This document shows positions 28,501-34,772 of a DNA stretch of 64,000 bases, in pieces. Where the stretch lies: positions 21,262 to 85,261 of the forward strand of contig JACQAL010000052.1 of the NCBI GenBank assembly GCA_016195025.1, in the 5' to 3' direction. A model generated the notes under the pieces. That model worked only from the letters and a program-made list of their open reading frames with translations. It was not told where the DNA came from and made no database searches. This DNA comes from Bacteroidota bacterium. Its GTDB lineage: Bacteria > Bacteroidota > Bacteroidia > Palsa-948. Position 1 is the first letter of the stretch; each line of letters starts with the position of its first letter. The position numbers were made by a program, and so were the translations under genes.

Positions 28501-30464
28501 TTGATGCCCCCCCAGTTGTTGTTTCCGATTTCGGGCCGCAACAAATAAACATTGGGTGATGCTCCGTCACAGTTGCAGGCCACTGTATTTACAGCAAGTT
28601 GAATTCCTCCGTTGCAGGCGTTTACATAAACATTCCATGTATTACCCGCCACCGTAGTGCTGTAATTAGTTAGGGTGTTCATTGCATTGGCAATATTGGC
28701 AATGGCAGTTGCATCGGTAAGTGTAATCCCAGTTGGATTATTGGAACCGTATATTCTTAATTTATTATAAGGATGCGAAGTAAGTTGCTGCCTGAAAGTT
28801 ACCCACGCTGTTGCTTGTGTAGTTGGTGTTTGCCCTTGGGTGAATGATTGGGAATATAAAATGGTAGAACTATACCCCGATAAATTATAATTCAGAGTAC
28901 TTCCGCCCGTATTAAAAATTTTAAGAGTATCGGTTGTTGAATCACAGCAGGCAAGAGTAGCGCTTAAAGAAGTGGGTTTATAAGAAAGTACCGGAGCAGG
29001 AATGGAATACCCCTGTAAACAGAAAGTAGTATCGGCTGCATTATTATAAACGGTAATGGAAGTAGTGTGATTGCCCGATGTGGTTGGACTGAATTTCACA
29101 ATTAATTTTCCGGAATTGATTGCCTGAATAGAGGAAGGATATGAAACAACGGAGAACTGCCCGTCTGAAGAAACTACGCTTGAAATAATAACCGAATCGC
29201 ATCCGTTATTGCTGAGCAGGATGGTATCGTTTTCATTGGCGCCTGTAATCAGCGTATCGTATTTCGGGCAGGAGTTGGGAAGTGAAATATCAAGATTCAA
29301 AGTTTGTGTCGGGCACATTTGTGTTACGCGCACGGCAACGTTTCTGCTTGTATAGGTTCCGTCTCCCAACTGCCCGTATCCGTTATACCCGCACGCCCAT
29401 ATTGAACCGCTGTTATCCATAGCAAGGGTATGATATAATCCTGCCGCCACGAAAGAGATATTCGTTAAGCCATTCATCTGCACAGGAACGGCACTTCCTG
29501 AAAAAGAATTATTTCCCAATTGCCCGTAACCATTGTAGCCCCATGCACAAGCAATGCCGTTTACTTTGGCAGCAATGGAATTATATCCTCCTGCCTGAAG
29601 AACTTTTATTCCGGTAAGAAATCCAACATTGCCGATTCCGTGAATCTGCACGGCAGTTGTGCGGTCTGAATAGGTGTTATCACCTAATTGTCCGTAACCG
29701 TTATAACCGAATGCCCATCCGGTGCTGTCGGTTTTTAAAATAACTGTATGATAAAGTCCGCCTGCAATTGTTTTTGCTCCGCTCAATCCTGAAACCTGCA
29801 CAGGAATTATTCTCTGCGTTGTGGTTCCGTCTCCTAATTGTCCATTGCCATTATATCCCCATGCCCATGCTGTTCCGTTATTTTTAACCGCCAATGAATG
29901 GTATCCTCCGGCTCCGATTGAAATTACTCCTGAAATATTATGCACCTGAACAGGAACATTGCGCCCGGTAAAAGTGCTGTCTCCCAATTGTCCGTATCCA
30001 TTATATCCCCATGCCCAAACTGTGCCGTCATTTTTCAATGCCAGAGAGTGATATCCTCCGGCAGCAATGGCAATAATTCCTGTCAATCCTGAAACCTGAA
30101 CAGGTACTGTTCTTGTGTTGTAAGTTCCATCTCCCAATTGTCCGTATCCGTTATATCCCCACGCCCAAACTGTGCCGTTATTTTTTAAAGCAAGGTTATG
30201 ATTCCACCCGGCCGCAACCGAAGTTACTCCGCTTAATCCTGAAACAGCGCCTGAAAGATTTCTGTTTGTGAAAGTGCCGTTTCCAAGTTCTCCGTCACCA
30301 TTGTATCCCCACGTCCATGCTTCGGAACAAGCGCTGCACTGCGCAGCAGAATGATAATAGCCGCCAGAAATCGTTTGCGCGCTGGAGGAAGAAATCAAGA
30401 ATGAAAAAAATCCGGAGAAAGAAAAAAACAGCGATATAAAAAGTGCGTAAAAAATTTTCTTCAT
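16587..30464 (-). CDS. Giant 4625-residue modular surface protein with T9SS domain
   Basis: A single open frame of 13.9 kb. In order: signal peptide (~1-28); seven RCC1 repeats forming a likely propeller (~28-388, repeated W-A-W-G-Y-N-G-Y-G-Q-L-G-D); five choice-of-anchor/ASH (HYDIN-like) units with MYLDSIM...NTGCDTLKV; two LamG/concanavalin-like domains (~880-1090 and ~2000-2195); a GEVED domain (~1300-1435); a MAM-like domain (FVEGFENGLSKW, ~1640-1800); one WYD-type repeat (~2275-2355); fifteen Ig-like ~81-residue repeats (~2355-3575); eleven more WYD repeats (~3575-4455); and a type A sorting domain (VLIYPNPAIDAF, ~4530-4625). This is the make-up of an adhesin or matrix protein carried to the surface by T9SS. 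No catalytic site was seen. No TAnnTTTG match is evident just upstream of 30464. Confidence 0.93.
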   Translation of the reverse strand: MKKIFYALFISLFFSFSGFFSFLISSSSAQTISGGYYHSAAQCSACSEAWTWGYNGDGELGNGTFTNRNLSGAVSGLSGVTSVAAGWNHNLALKNNGTVWAWGYNGYGQLGDGTYNTRTVPVQVSGLTGIIAIAAGGYHSLALKNDGTVWAWGYNGYGQLGDSTFTGRNVPVQVHNISGVISIGAGGYHSLAVKNNGTAWAWGYNGNGQLGDGTTTQRIIPVQVSGLSGAKTIAGGLYHTVILKTDSTGWAFGYNGYGQLGDNTYSDRTTAVQIHGIGNVGFLTGIKVLQAGGYNSIAAKVNGIACAWGYNGYGQLGNNSFSGSAVPVQMNGLTNISFVAAGLYHTLAMDNSGSIWACGYNGYGQLGDGTYTSRNVAVRVTQMCPTQTLNLDISLPNSCPKYDTLITGANENDTILLSNNGCDSVIISSVVSSDGQFSVVSYPSSIQAINSGKLIVKFSPTTSGNHTTSITVYNNAADTTFCLQGYSIPAPVLSYKPTSLSATLACCDSTTDTLKIFNTGGSTLNYNLSGYSSTILYSQSFTQGQTPTTQATAWVTFRQQLTSHPYNKLRIYGSNNPTGITLTDATAIANIANAMNTLTNYSTTVAGNTWNVYVNACNGGIQLAVNTVACNCDGASPNVYLLRPEIGNNNWGGINTATCNGPTQTMSVEFSYGIPWLQVTPASGNVSIGDSAIVSVKFKSCGYAAGTYSTNITINSNDPQNSSVNIPTTLTVIGAGKISLTKSCMYLDSIMQYTTHTDSLYVKNTGCDTLKVTNAFTQTSVFTVTPNSGNILPYDSAKVYVTFAPTTVGTFYDTITILNNDVTKRVCLSGKSFAAPIETHSPGSFNETLTCADTVYDTLAVSNTGASDLYFNLTSSSSGKSLSVNGSSQYANIGAWSPGTKWTIEAWVRPTSLPAGRHTIAGGMGGCLDWGIVLENGYFGVGIRPGGCSQTISSNVLAVVGTWYHIVGTNDGTTAKIYVNGVLKSSGSVDPNYSGYTGGTWIGGESCCGNYFSGLIDEVRIWNVTRTQSQITSTMGRRLFGNEAGLVAYYNFDNGTVTDLSSGGHNGTLNNGATTVTPNAPVAPAWLIFDSSTDTVAFNNTVKMPVEFISTGLIVGTYTSSITINSNDPVHSPDVVPVTMTVTGAGKITLSKNCMYLDSIMVYTTHKDSLYIKNTGCDTLKVTNAFTQTSFFTVTPNSGNILPGDSVKAIVTFAPTTVGTYYDTLTILNSDVTKKVCLSGKGFPRPIISVSPSPLYDTLACVDSATVILTINNSGGNNLIYNINIQGNALPIAASCTPTTTGYCCGMGIYNVTLNTINNSTGNGIDGYKDYTSTQNTILVPGKIYTLSVQTGTSYNEYVEAWIDYNNDGVFQSGEQIMNNLNSLPNAIHTGTFIVPTSAVKNKAVRMRIASDYQFSSIPTSCSNEQYGQAEDYTIKLLGWLAVAPNTGTVTPSSSNTVAVTFNSSGLSVGTYTANISISNNDPLNNPVVVPVSLTVIGAGKISLTKTCLYLDSIMEFTSHTDSLYIKNTGCDTLTVSNITKQTSVFTVSATSFKIATGDSAKLKITFSPVTSPGPFYDTLTILNSDVTKKVCLSGKSFARPIETHSPSAFNVTLSCCDSITLPLTVHNTGGSNLIEQVTGNQNFVEGFENGLSKWVTGGSPNTWAIVADPHSGTYSLKESPIGNYSNSMNQYIQLAKKLTVSDKTTCSLNFWEKGQTECSFDYYSVQLSVNGGPFNTLTTLNCSFHSWTQHTISLTPFVNNGDSINVRFLFTSDGSVVYSGIDMDDISVTGTQAKWITFPIITDTIAPNDSAITNITFNSCGLTIGTYSTTIIISSNDPLKGKDTVPVTLNVTGKGKITLSKNCLYLDSIMEYTTNTDTFYVKNTGCDTLKVTNITNNNSVFTVAPKIFNLLPGDSTQLVVTFSPVTSPVTFYDTLTILNNDTIRKVCLLGKSFARPIECHFPNSYNVHFSICQDTIIDSLHICNTGGSPLSWNLTATGGKSLSVNGSSQYVNTGAWSPGSKWTLEAWVMPSGTPGGRHTIVGGMGACYDWGIVQDNGVLGMEIRQPSGCTQTISSGVSVVLGTWYHIVGTDDGTTARVYVNGVLKASGTVEPNYVGYSGGTWIGGESCCGDYFPGLIDEVRIWNYARAQSQITSTLYSPLKGNETGLVAYYNFDNGTANDLSSGGHNGTFVNGASAVKPNSPVPSSIPGWVTFVPVSDTTPAMDTLVSTLIFVKSGTNPGTYNYHIYINSNDPLKKLDSVAVTLTIDSVAPVAPVSKDTAVCFGTSPNPPLIATGNAGDTIKWYDNPPLTNLVHVGNSFVSTQTAVGTYTYYVTATDSVYGCPSLPKTVKLTINAPPGTPTAGSNSPACTGQNLSLTASTITGATYNWNGPNSFTSSVQNPVLTPVTTAMAGTYSVTATVSGCPASSAGTTTVVVNQTPSSPAAGSNSPICAGNNLSLTASTVGSSTYNWNGPNSFTSTNQNPVIVAATIAASGNYSVTATDNGCTSPAGTTSVTVNAIPSAPAAGYNNPACTGMTLSLTASTITGATYNWNGPNGFTSSLQNPTITSATTAQSGTYSVTATVNGCTGAAGTVSVTVNVTPSAPSASSNSPVCSGTTLSLTASAGGSPTYNWNGPNSFVSGLQNPTISNITTLGSGTYSVTATENGCTGPAGTTSVIVNQTPAAPIAGSNSPICTGNNLSLTSSTMGSSTYNWNGPNGFSSTLQNPVIISASVTDAGTYSVTATDNGCTGPAGTVNVIVNPPPAAPTAGSNSPVCSGQNLSLTATSTGASYSWTGPNGFSSTSQNPVIVSVSTAANGTYSVIAINPGCAPSAAGTTSVTVYQTPSAPVASSNSPVCVGDNISLTASTSGSPTYNWNGPNGFTSASQNPVIASAGTINAGNYSVTATENGCTGPAGTTSVVVNNPPSVPTAGSNSPVCSGQTLSLTASNSGNSYNWNGPNGFSSTTQNPNIASVTTAASGNYSVTASVPGCPISAAGTTSITINQTPSAPTAGSNSPICAGTDLSLTASASGSPTYSWNGPSGFTSTSQNPVIVAAPTSASGTYSVTATAFGCTGPAGTVSVTVNPPPGTPTAGSNSPVCSGQTLSLTASTVSGATYNWNGPNGFTSTAQNPIIAGVTTAASGTYSVTVTVSGCPTSSAGTVSVTINQSPSAPAAGSNSPICAGTDLSLIASTSGSPTYSWNGPSGFTSASQNPVIVAATTAASGNYSVTATEFGCTGPAGTTSVTVNPIPAAPAVGNNSPVCTGDNLSLTAVAGVGAIYNWNGPNGFTSTAQNPVIVSAGTADAGTYSVTSTENGCTGAAGTTTVIVNTPPSVPTAGSNSPVCSGQTLSLTASNSGLAYNWNGPNGFTSTAQNPNIASVTTSASGTYSVVAINAGCPQSAAGTTSVTINQTPSAPAAGSNSPICDGSNLSLTANTSGSPTYSWSGPNGFTSSSQNPVIIAATTAATGTYSVAATEFGCAGPASTVSVTVNPIPSAPSAGSNSPVCEGQTLSLTASASGSPTYNWNGPNGFTSSLQNPTITNATSASSGTYSVTATASGCTGAAATVSVTINPLPAAPMSSPQSDSVCFGSPNSSFTAAGTNIEWWDDAATTLLEFSGSPFTPTVTASGTYTYYVTQTSSGCKGPSDTVLFKINFTPALAVNDTTVIFGGPPVVLSASGTNVQWYDASLTLVGSGNSYNTGQTAVGTYTYYVSQTMNGCESAKDTLLLTIVPGAPLGVNDTVCFGQPVPDLTATGTNLQWYDDAALTNLVFSGNPFPTGQTAVGTYTYYVTQTVNFVQSSSDTVYLIINPLPAAPTTSSQSACFGSVIPDLTATGTNIQWYDTSGAMVFTGTSFATGQTAAGTYTYYVTQIVNGCEGPADTATLIINALPSSPVAMNDTAICYGNPTPDLTASGTTIKWYDGFMTLVGTGSPFASGVTSPGTYTFIATQTNTVTTCESLGDTVLLTINAASAPSTSNVAVCFGALVPPLVAAGTNIQWYDTSMTLVFSGDTFNTGQTAAGTYTYYVTQTNTVTACSSVPVAVLLIISTQPTAAPVVSDTSACFGSAIPDLNATTGTIINWYSNAALTNFVFSGNPYPTGLTGVGTYTFFATDSTPGCPQGPSDTAMLTINSLPATPSVNDTSVCFGNSVPDLIFVGTNVQWYDTSMMVVFSGDTFSTGQTAVGTYTYYATQTNSMTGCASLKDSVLLTINVLPSAPAALDTTVCSASSIPNLTAIGTNVQWYDTSWTLVFTGNSFTTGQTSPGNYFYYVTQKDSVTGCESAADTSTLSIITSPAIPVANNVTACFGNPIPPLTSTGFNPMWYSNPSLTNLVNTGNTFNTGQTAVGVYTYWVKDSLSGCVSSGADSVSLIINPAPVKPTANDTALCYGNPAVLTSTGNNPQWFTDATLINMAGSGNSFNTGISAVGTYTFYVANYAAGCGNSVSDTAVLTINPNPPVTANTYSTSIVIGQSATLTAYNAVTYSWAPGGQTTQTIIVSPSVTTTYTVTGTNQYGCSGSKTIIVQVNPLGVPMINVPVENVLIYPNPAIDAFTLEFNTTLESPIDIYMINTLGDRVSALTNAKYTSSGTSGITKRKYEINTRNFTEGVYNLEIVTEKGTVNKRVILFR
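17100..19740 (-). repeat. Tandem WYD-type repeat array (11 copies) in the giant gene
   Basis: Eleven tandem ~73-75-residue units with the pattern V-C-F-G ... A-T-G-T-N-x-Q-W-Y-D ... S-G-x-x-F-x-T-G-Q-T-A-V-G-T-Y-T-Y-Y-V-T-Q-T ... C-E-S-x-x-D-T-x-x-L-x-I. A twelfth copy lies on the other side of the Ig-like array (23.4-23.65 kb). DNA copies are diverged but in register. Confidence 0.85.
19740..23400 (-). repeat. Tandem Ig-like repeat array (15 copies of ~244 bp) in the giant gene
   Basis: Fifteen units of ~81 residues with the pattern A-G-S-N-S-P-V-C-x-G-x-x-L-S-L-T-A-S ... T-Y-N-W-N-G-P-N-G-F-T-S ... Q-N-P-x-I ... G-T-Y-S-V-T-A-T-x-x-G-C-T. Each has two conserved Cys and one W, as in Ig-like/PKD-like sandwiches. 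Higher-order order is visible: copies 7-8-9 and 12-13-14 are alike as blocks. Confidence 0.9.
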
Positions 30465-30594
30465 GAAGATGTATTTTATTTCCGGATGAGCATTATGTAA
30501 GGGTCGTAAAAATAATAAAATGTTTCTGACAGAACAGATATTTTTTTAAAAACAATATTTCATAAATTTTCAGAATTTCCGAACAAGTAATTAT

Positions 30595-30602
30595 TACATT
30601 TG
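30595..30602 (+). promoter_or_regulatory. -7 element of the TPR/PD40 coiled-coil gene
   Basis: TACATTTG matches TAnnTTTG exactly. It overlaps a possible GTG start at 30602, so that codon cannot be translated from this promoter; the start at 30653 is supported. Confidence 0.55.
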
Positions 30603-30652
30603 TGACCGCTTTACTACGCATAAAATACTTCATGGTTACAAAAACTTTTCAA

Positions 30653-33472
30653 ATGAAAAAATACTTCCTTATTTCGTTTTCTTTCGCCTCCATTTTATTA
30701 TTTGCCGGAGACGAAAAAAATTCTTCCACTTCTCCTTCTCCAATTGCAACCATGACAGAAGACGGCAACGCACTTCTCAAAAAAGGGCAGTTCAGCGCGG
30801 CAATGGCGGTTTGGCAAAAAGTTCTGGAAGCAGAACCGGATAACGCCAACGCAAATTTCAAAATGGGAATGTGCTGGTACAATTCCATTGACGAATCTCC
30901 CAAAGCGCTTCCTTATTTAAAGAAGGCATCGAAAAAAATTTCCGACAAATACGATTTCTTTTCTCCTGCTGAAAAAAATGCTCCGGCAGATGTGTTTTAT
31001 TTTTTGGGTGAAACATATCTTGCTTCCGATTTACCCGACAGCGCGCTGTGGATGTTTTTCCAGTACGAAGATAAATTCAACGGCAATCCCCCCATACCGG
31101 TTGACCGACAAATCAGAAATTGCATCAACGCGAAAAATTCCAAAAAGAATCCGCGCGATGTGAGCATGAAAAATCCGGGCAAGAATGTGAATTCGTCTTT
31201 CGCGGAAACAAATCCTGTTCTAACCATAGATAATTCCGTAATGTTTTTCGCTTCGCGAAGAGTTGCGAAGGATGCGAACAAGCAAGTGAGCAACGTGACT
31301 GGAAAATTCGATAAAGATATTTACTACACCTTCAAAGATAAAAGCGGAAAATGGGAGCCGGCAATTCCGTTCAAGTGGAATACCGCTCAAGACGAAGCGC
31401 CACTTTATATTTCTCCTGATGGTCTGACTTTATATTTCTGTAAAGATGTAAAAGGACAATCAGATATTTTTTCAAGCAACTATGTAGATAAAGTTTGGAG
31501 CAATCCAAAACCCGTTTCTGAAATTAATTCTTCCGCGAACGAAACGGGCGTTTCAATTTCTGCAGATGGAAAATATTTATACTTCTGTTCAGACAGAGAA
31601 GGTGGAAACGGAAAGTTCGACATTTATCAATGCGTAAAAGTTGGAACGAAATGGAGCGCGCCAAAAAATTTAGGAACTGCGCTCAACACTTCCTTCTCCG
31701 AAATTTCCCCCTATATAAATCCCAACGGCAAAACTTTATTCTTTGCTTCCAACGGCTACCGCGATGGAATGGGCGGCTACGATATTTTTTATTCCGAACT
31801 GAAAGACGATGGAACATGGACACATCCCGCCAACATGGGTTTTCCCGTCAACACCACGCGCGATGATATTGACTATTACATCACGGGCGGAGGAAACCGT
31901 TACTACGCAACCGTGCGTGAAGACAAAGACAGTTACGACATTTTCAAAATTGAAGGAGGCGGATTTCCCGTTGAAAATATTGAATCGGGCGGAATGGTAA
32001 CGCTCACGCAGGAGATGAATGTATCCGATGTGGTGGAAGTTCAGAAGACCGTGGAGAAAGAAGTGGAAGTGGTGGAAACTGTTGAAACCACTGTGGAAGT
32101 AATTAAGGAAGTGGAAAAAGTGGATGTGGAAAAAGAAAAACGGCAAATGGATTCGATGATGGTGCTTGCGAAAAAAGAAGCGGGACTTGAAAAGCAGCAG
32201 TTCGAAATTGAAAAAGCAAAATACGAAGCGCAGAAAGCGCAGGCGCATGCCGATAGTTTGAAAGCCATTGCCGATATGAAAACTGCCGATGCAAACAAAG
32301 CAAAAGCGGAAGCCGATGCAAAAAAATCTGACGCTGACAAAGCCAAAGCCGATGCCGACAAAGCAAAATCAGATGCAGTAATTTCTGCTTCTGAAGCCGC
32401 GAAAGCAAAAGCCGATGCTACCATTGCTGCAGCGCAAAAAGCAAAGGATGATGCCGCGGCTGCCAAAGCAAATGCCGATGCAAAACTTTCTGAAGCTAAC
32501 AAGGCCAAAGCCGATGCGGCAACAGCTGCTGCAGAAGCCGCGAAAGTAAAAGCCGAAGCTGATAAGCAAAAAGCAGCAGCAGCAGCAGCAGAGGCAGCAA
32601 CAGCCAAAGCAGCAGCGGAACAAAAAAATAATGAACTGAAAATTCAATTGGCAGAAGCAGAGAAGCCGAAGAACGAAGCCGCGAAAGCAAAAGCCGATGC
32701 CGACAAAGCGAAAGCGGAAGCCGATAAATTAAAAGCGCAGGAAACAATTGCCGCTGCCGCGAAATCAAAAACGGATGCGGTGATTGCTGCCTCTGAAAAA
32801 GCAAAAGCGGATGCCGATGCCGCAAAGTCAAAAGCCGAAATTGCTTCCGCGGAAAAAGCGAAAGCTGATGCAGCGAAAGCTGATGCTGCCGCGAAAGCCG
32901 CGCAGGCAGCAGCCGATGCAAAAAATGCCGATGCAGCAAAAGCAAAAGCGCAGGCAGAAATTGCTTCTGCGGAAAAAGCAAAAGCCGATGCCGCAAAAGC
33001 CGATGCAGTTGCGAAGACAGCGCAAGCCGCAGCCGATAAATCAAAAGCAGATGCGGATTCGAAAAAAGCAATTTCCGATGCTGCCGCTGCCGACAAAGCA
33101 AAAGCAGATGCTGCCAAAGCCGATGCCGCTGCAAAAATTGCGCAGGCTTCCGCTGATAAAGCCAAAGCAGATGCGGACAAAGCAACTGCAGTTGCCGAAA
33201 AAGCAAAAGCCGATGCGGACGCTAAAAAAGCGGATGCCGATAAATTAAAAGCGCAGGCAGATATTTCTGCTGCGGAAAAAGCAAAAGCGGACGCAGCCAA
33301 AACTCAGGCGGCCGCTGAGAAAGCGAAAGCAGATGCGGAAAAAGCAAAAGCGGACGCAGAAGCAAAAAAAGCGCAGGCGGAAATTATCAAAGCACAACAA
33401 CCGCAACCGCAGAAAACAAATTCCGGAAATAAAACAGGAGGAGCAAAACCAAATCCGAAAGGAGAAAAATAA
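30653..33472 (+). CDS. TPR/PD40 propeller protein with a ~450-residue Ala/Lys/Asp coiled coil
   Basis: A 939-residue exported protein. After the signal peptide (MKKYFLISFSFASILLFAG) come TPR-like helices (~38-150: NALLKKGQFSAAMAVWQKVLEAEPDNANANFKMG), then PD40/WD40-like blades (~190-440: YISPDGLTLYFCKD, SISADGKYLYFCSDREGG, YINPNGKTLFFASNGYRDGMGGYDIFYSE), a Val/Glu-rich stretch (~455-490), and then a long TolA-like helix of KADADKAKAEA-type repeats to ~915 with a basic Gly/Asn tail. The TPR-PD40 order is that of PorE/SprE-like and OmpA-family envelope proteins of Bacteroidota, but the OmpA peptidoglycan-binding domain is missing and the coiled coil stands in its place. Probably periplasmic, perhaps spanning the envelope. 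Confidence 0.85.
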   Translation: MKKYFLISFSFASILLFAGDEKNSSTSPSPIATMTEDGNALLKKGQFSAAMAVWQKVLEAEPDNANANFKMGMCWYNSIDESPKALPYLKKASKKISDKYDFFSPAEKNAPADVFYFLGETYLASDLPDSALWMFFQYEDKFNGNPPIPVDRQIRNCINAKNSKKNPRDVSMKNPGKNVNSSFAETNPVLTIDNSVMFFASRRVAKDANKQVSNVTGKFDKDIYYTFKDKSGKWEPAIPFKWNTAQDEAPLYISPDGLTLYFCKDVKGQSDIFSSNYVDKVWSNPKPVSEINSSANETGVSISADGKYLYFCSDREGGNGKFDIYQCVKVGTKWSAPKNLGTALNTSFSEISPYINPNGKTLFFASNGYRDGMGGYDIFYSELKDDGTWTHPANMGFPVNTTRDDIDYYITGGGNRYYATVREDKDSYDIFKIEGGGFPVENIESGGMVTLTQEMNVSDVVEVQKTVEKEVEVVETVETTVEVIKEVEKVDVEKEKRQMDSMMVLAKKEAGLEKQQFEIEKAKYEAQKAQAHADSLKAIADMKTADANKAKAEADAKKSDADKAKADADKAKSDAVISASEAAKAKADATIAAAQKAKDDAAAAKANADAKLSEANKAKADAATAAAEAAKVKAEADKQKAAAAAAEAATAKAAAEQKNNELKIQLAEAEKPKNEAAKAKADADKAKAEADKLKAQETIAAAAKSKTDAVIAASEKAKADADAAKSKAEIASAEKAKADAAKADAAAKAAQAAADAKNADAAKAKAQAEIASAEKAKADAAKADAVAKTAQAAADKSKADADSKKAISDAAAADKAKADAAKADAAAKIAQASADKAKADADKATAVAEKAKADADAKKADADKLKAQADISAAEKAKADAAKTQAAAEKAKADAEKAKADAEAKKAQAEIIKAQQPQPQKTNSGNKTGGAKPNPKGEK
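32236..33385 (+). repeat. Imperfect codon-level repeat coding the KADA coiled coil
   Basis: The DNA is a long run of GCAAAAGCCGATGC-like words coding K-A-K-A-D-A. It creates several long false reading frames on the minus strand. The run is prone to length change by slippage. Confidence 0.8.
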
Positions 33473-33492
33473 TTGCTGAATTTATTAAAGAG

Positions 33493-33521
33493 AAAGGAGG
33501 GAGTGACATTCCTCCTTTTTT
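33493..33521. terminator. Terminator between convergent genes
   Basis: AAAGGAGG (33493-33500), 10-base loop, CCTCCTTT (33511-33518), then T tail on the plus strand. An A-rich flank lets it also serve the minus-strand cfa gene that stops at 33532. Confidence 0.85.
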
Positions 33522-33531
33522 ATTTTAGAAA

Positions 33532-34767
33532 TCAGTGGAGCAGGTTATTCGGGCGCGTGTAAATCATCTGCATCACATTAATATTTCTCATTGAGAAAGC
33601 TGCTTCGCAATAAGAAAAATAATAATTCCACTTGCGGATGAATTTTTCATCGAAGCCAAGTTTTTTTATTTCAGAAATGTTTTTGTTGAACTGTTCGCGC
33701 CAGATGGAAAGTGTTTTCGCATAATCCAAACCGAATTCTTTCAAATCAACCAGCGATAAATCTCCGGTGGAATTTATTGCGCGGTTAATTCTTCCAACCG
33801 ATGGAAGAAGCGAACCGGGAAAAATATATTTCTGAATCCAGTCCACGCCTTTGCGAAAACTTTCATAGCGGGAATCAGGGCAGGTAATTACCTGCAGAGC
33901 AAGAATTCCGTTCTTCTTTAACAACTCATGGCATTTTTTGAAATATACATCGAGAAATTTATCTCCGACCGCTTCGAGCATTTCGATGGAAATTATTTTA
34001 TCGTACTGCCCTTCCAGTTTTCTATAATCAAGTAATTCTATTTTTATTTTATCGGAAAGATTTTCCTGCGTAACTTTTTCTTGTGCGAATTTTAATTGTT
34101 CTTCAGAAATTGTAATGGAGTTTACTTTGCATCCATAATTCTTCGCCATGAAAATAGCGTTGCCTCCCCATCCGCTTCCGATTTCCAAAACATGGTCAGA
34201 TGATTTTAGTTTCAGTTGCTCGCAAAGCCGTTTGTATTTTTCTAATTGCGCCAGCTGTAAATTTATTCCCTCTTCTTTAAAATAGGCGGAAGAGTAGGTC
34301 ATTGTCGGGTCAAGAAATAATTTGAAAAAATCATTATTCAAATCATAATGCTCTGAAATATTTTTTTTGGAACCGTTCAGATCGTTTGCATTTTTCCAAT
34401 GAGAAATTTTATTCCAAAATTTTAAAAGATTAAGCGCAAATGTTTTTGTTCGACTTCCGGAAAGCCCCGGTGCATTTTCAATGTTGAGCAAAAACCATTT
34501 TATGACATTGGAAATATTATCTGTTTCCCAATCCCCATCCACATACGATTCGCCAAAGCCGATATCTCCAAACAAAACACAGCGTTTGAAAAAAATTTCA
34601 TTTCGGATTTCTATGTTCGCTGAAATAGTTCCTTCTCCGTTACCAAGCGCAAATAATTCGCCAGAGGGAAGGGAGATGCCTAATCTTCCCTTGTCCATTT
34701 TCGCGAGCATCTCCAGGACGATGGATTCGTAAAAAGATTTTTTTCGTGTGAGTGCGAGGGTGTTCAT
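33532..34767 (-). CDS. cfa: Cyclopropane-fatty-acyl-phospholipid synthase family methyltransferase
   Basis: A 411-residue class I SAM methyltransferase of the CFA/mycolic acid synthase family, acting on unsaturated acyl chains of membrane phospholipids. The SAM motif is VLEIGSGWGGNAIFMA (residues ~193-208). Other family segments: EHYDLNNDFFKLFLDPTMTYSSAYF, ISIEMLEAVGDKFLDVYF, DWIQKYIFPGSLLPS and YCEAAFSMRNINVMQMIYTRP. Length is that of full CFA synthases, with the N-terminal lipid-binding domain present. Last gene of a five-gene minus-strand operon; its ATG is 5 bases past the phosphatase stop. The second CFA-like enzyme of the operon is only 342 residues. Confidence 0.88.
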   Translation of the reverse strand: MNTLALTRKKSFYESIVLEMLAKMDKGRLGISLPSGELFALGNGEGTISANIEIRNEIFFKRCVLFGDIGFGESYVDGDWETDNISNVIKWFLLNIENAPGLSGSRTKTFALNLLKFWNKISHWKNANDLNGSKKNISEHYDLNNDFFKLFLDPTMTYSSAYFKEEGINLQLAQLEKYKRLCEQLKLKSSDHVLEIGSGWGGNAIFMAKNYGCKVNSITISEEQLKFAQEKVTQENLSDKIKIELLDYRKLEGQYDKIISIEMLEAVGDKFLDVYFKKCHELLKKNGILALQVITCPDSRYESFRKGVDWIQKYIFPGSLLPSVGRINRAINSTGDLSLVDLKEFGLDYAKTLSIWREQFNKNISEIKKLGFDEKFIRKWNYYFSYCEAAFSMRNINVMQMIYTRPNNLLH

Positions 34768-34772
34768 TTGAT

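Noticed and set aside
30602..30652. GTG start for the TPR/PD40 gene
   Set aside because: The codon overlaps the -7 promoter element and lacks signal-peptide character.
32041..33300. Several long open frames on the minus strand opposite the coiled-coil gene
   Set aside because: They are mirror images of the KADA codon repeat (poly Ala/Leu/Arg peptides) with no family features.
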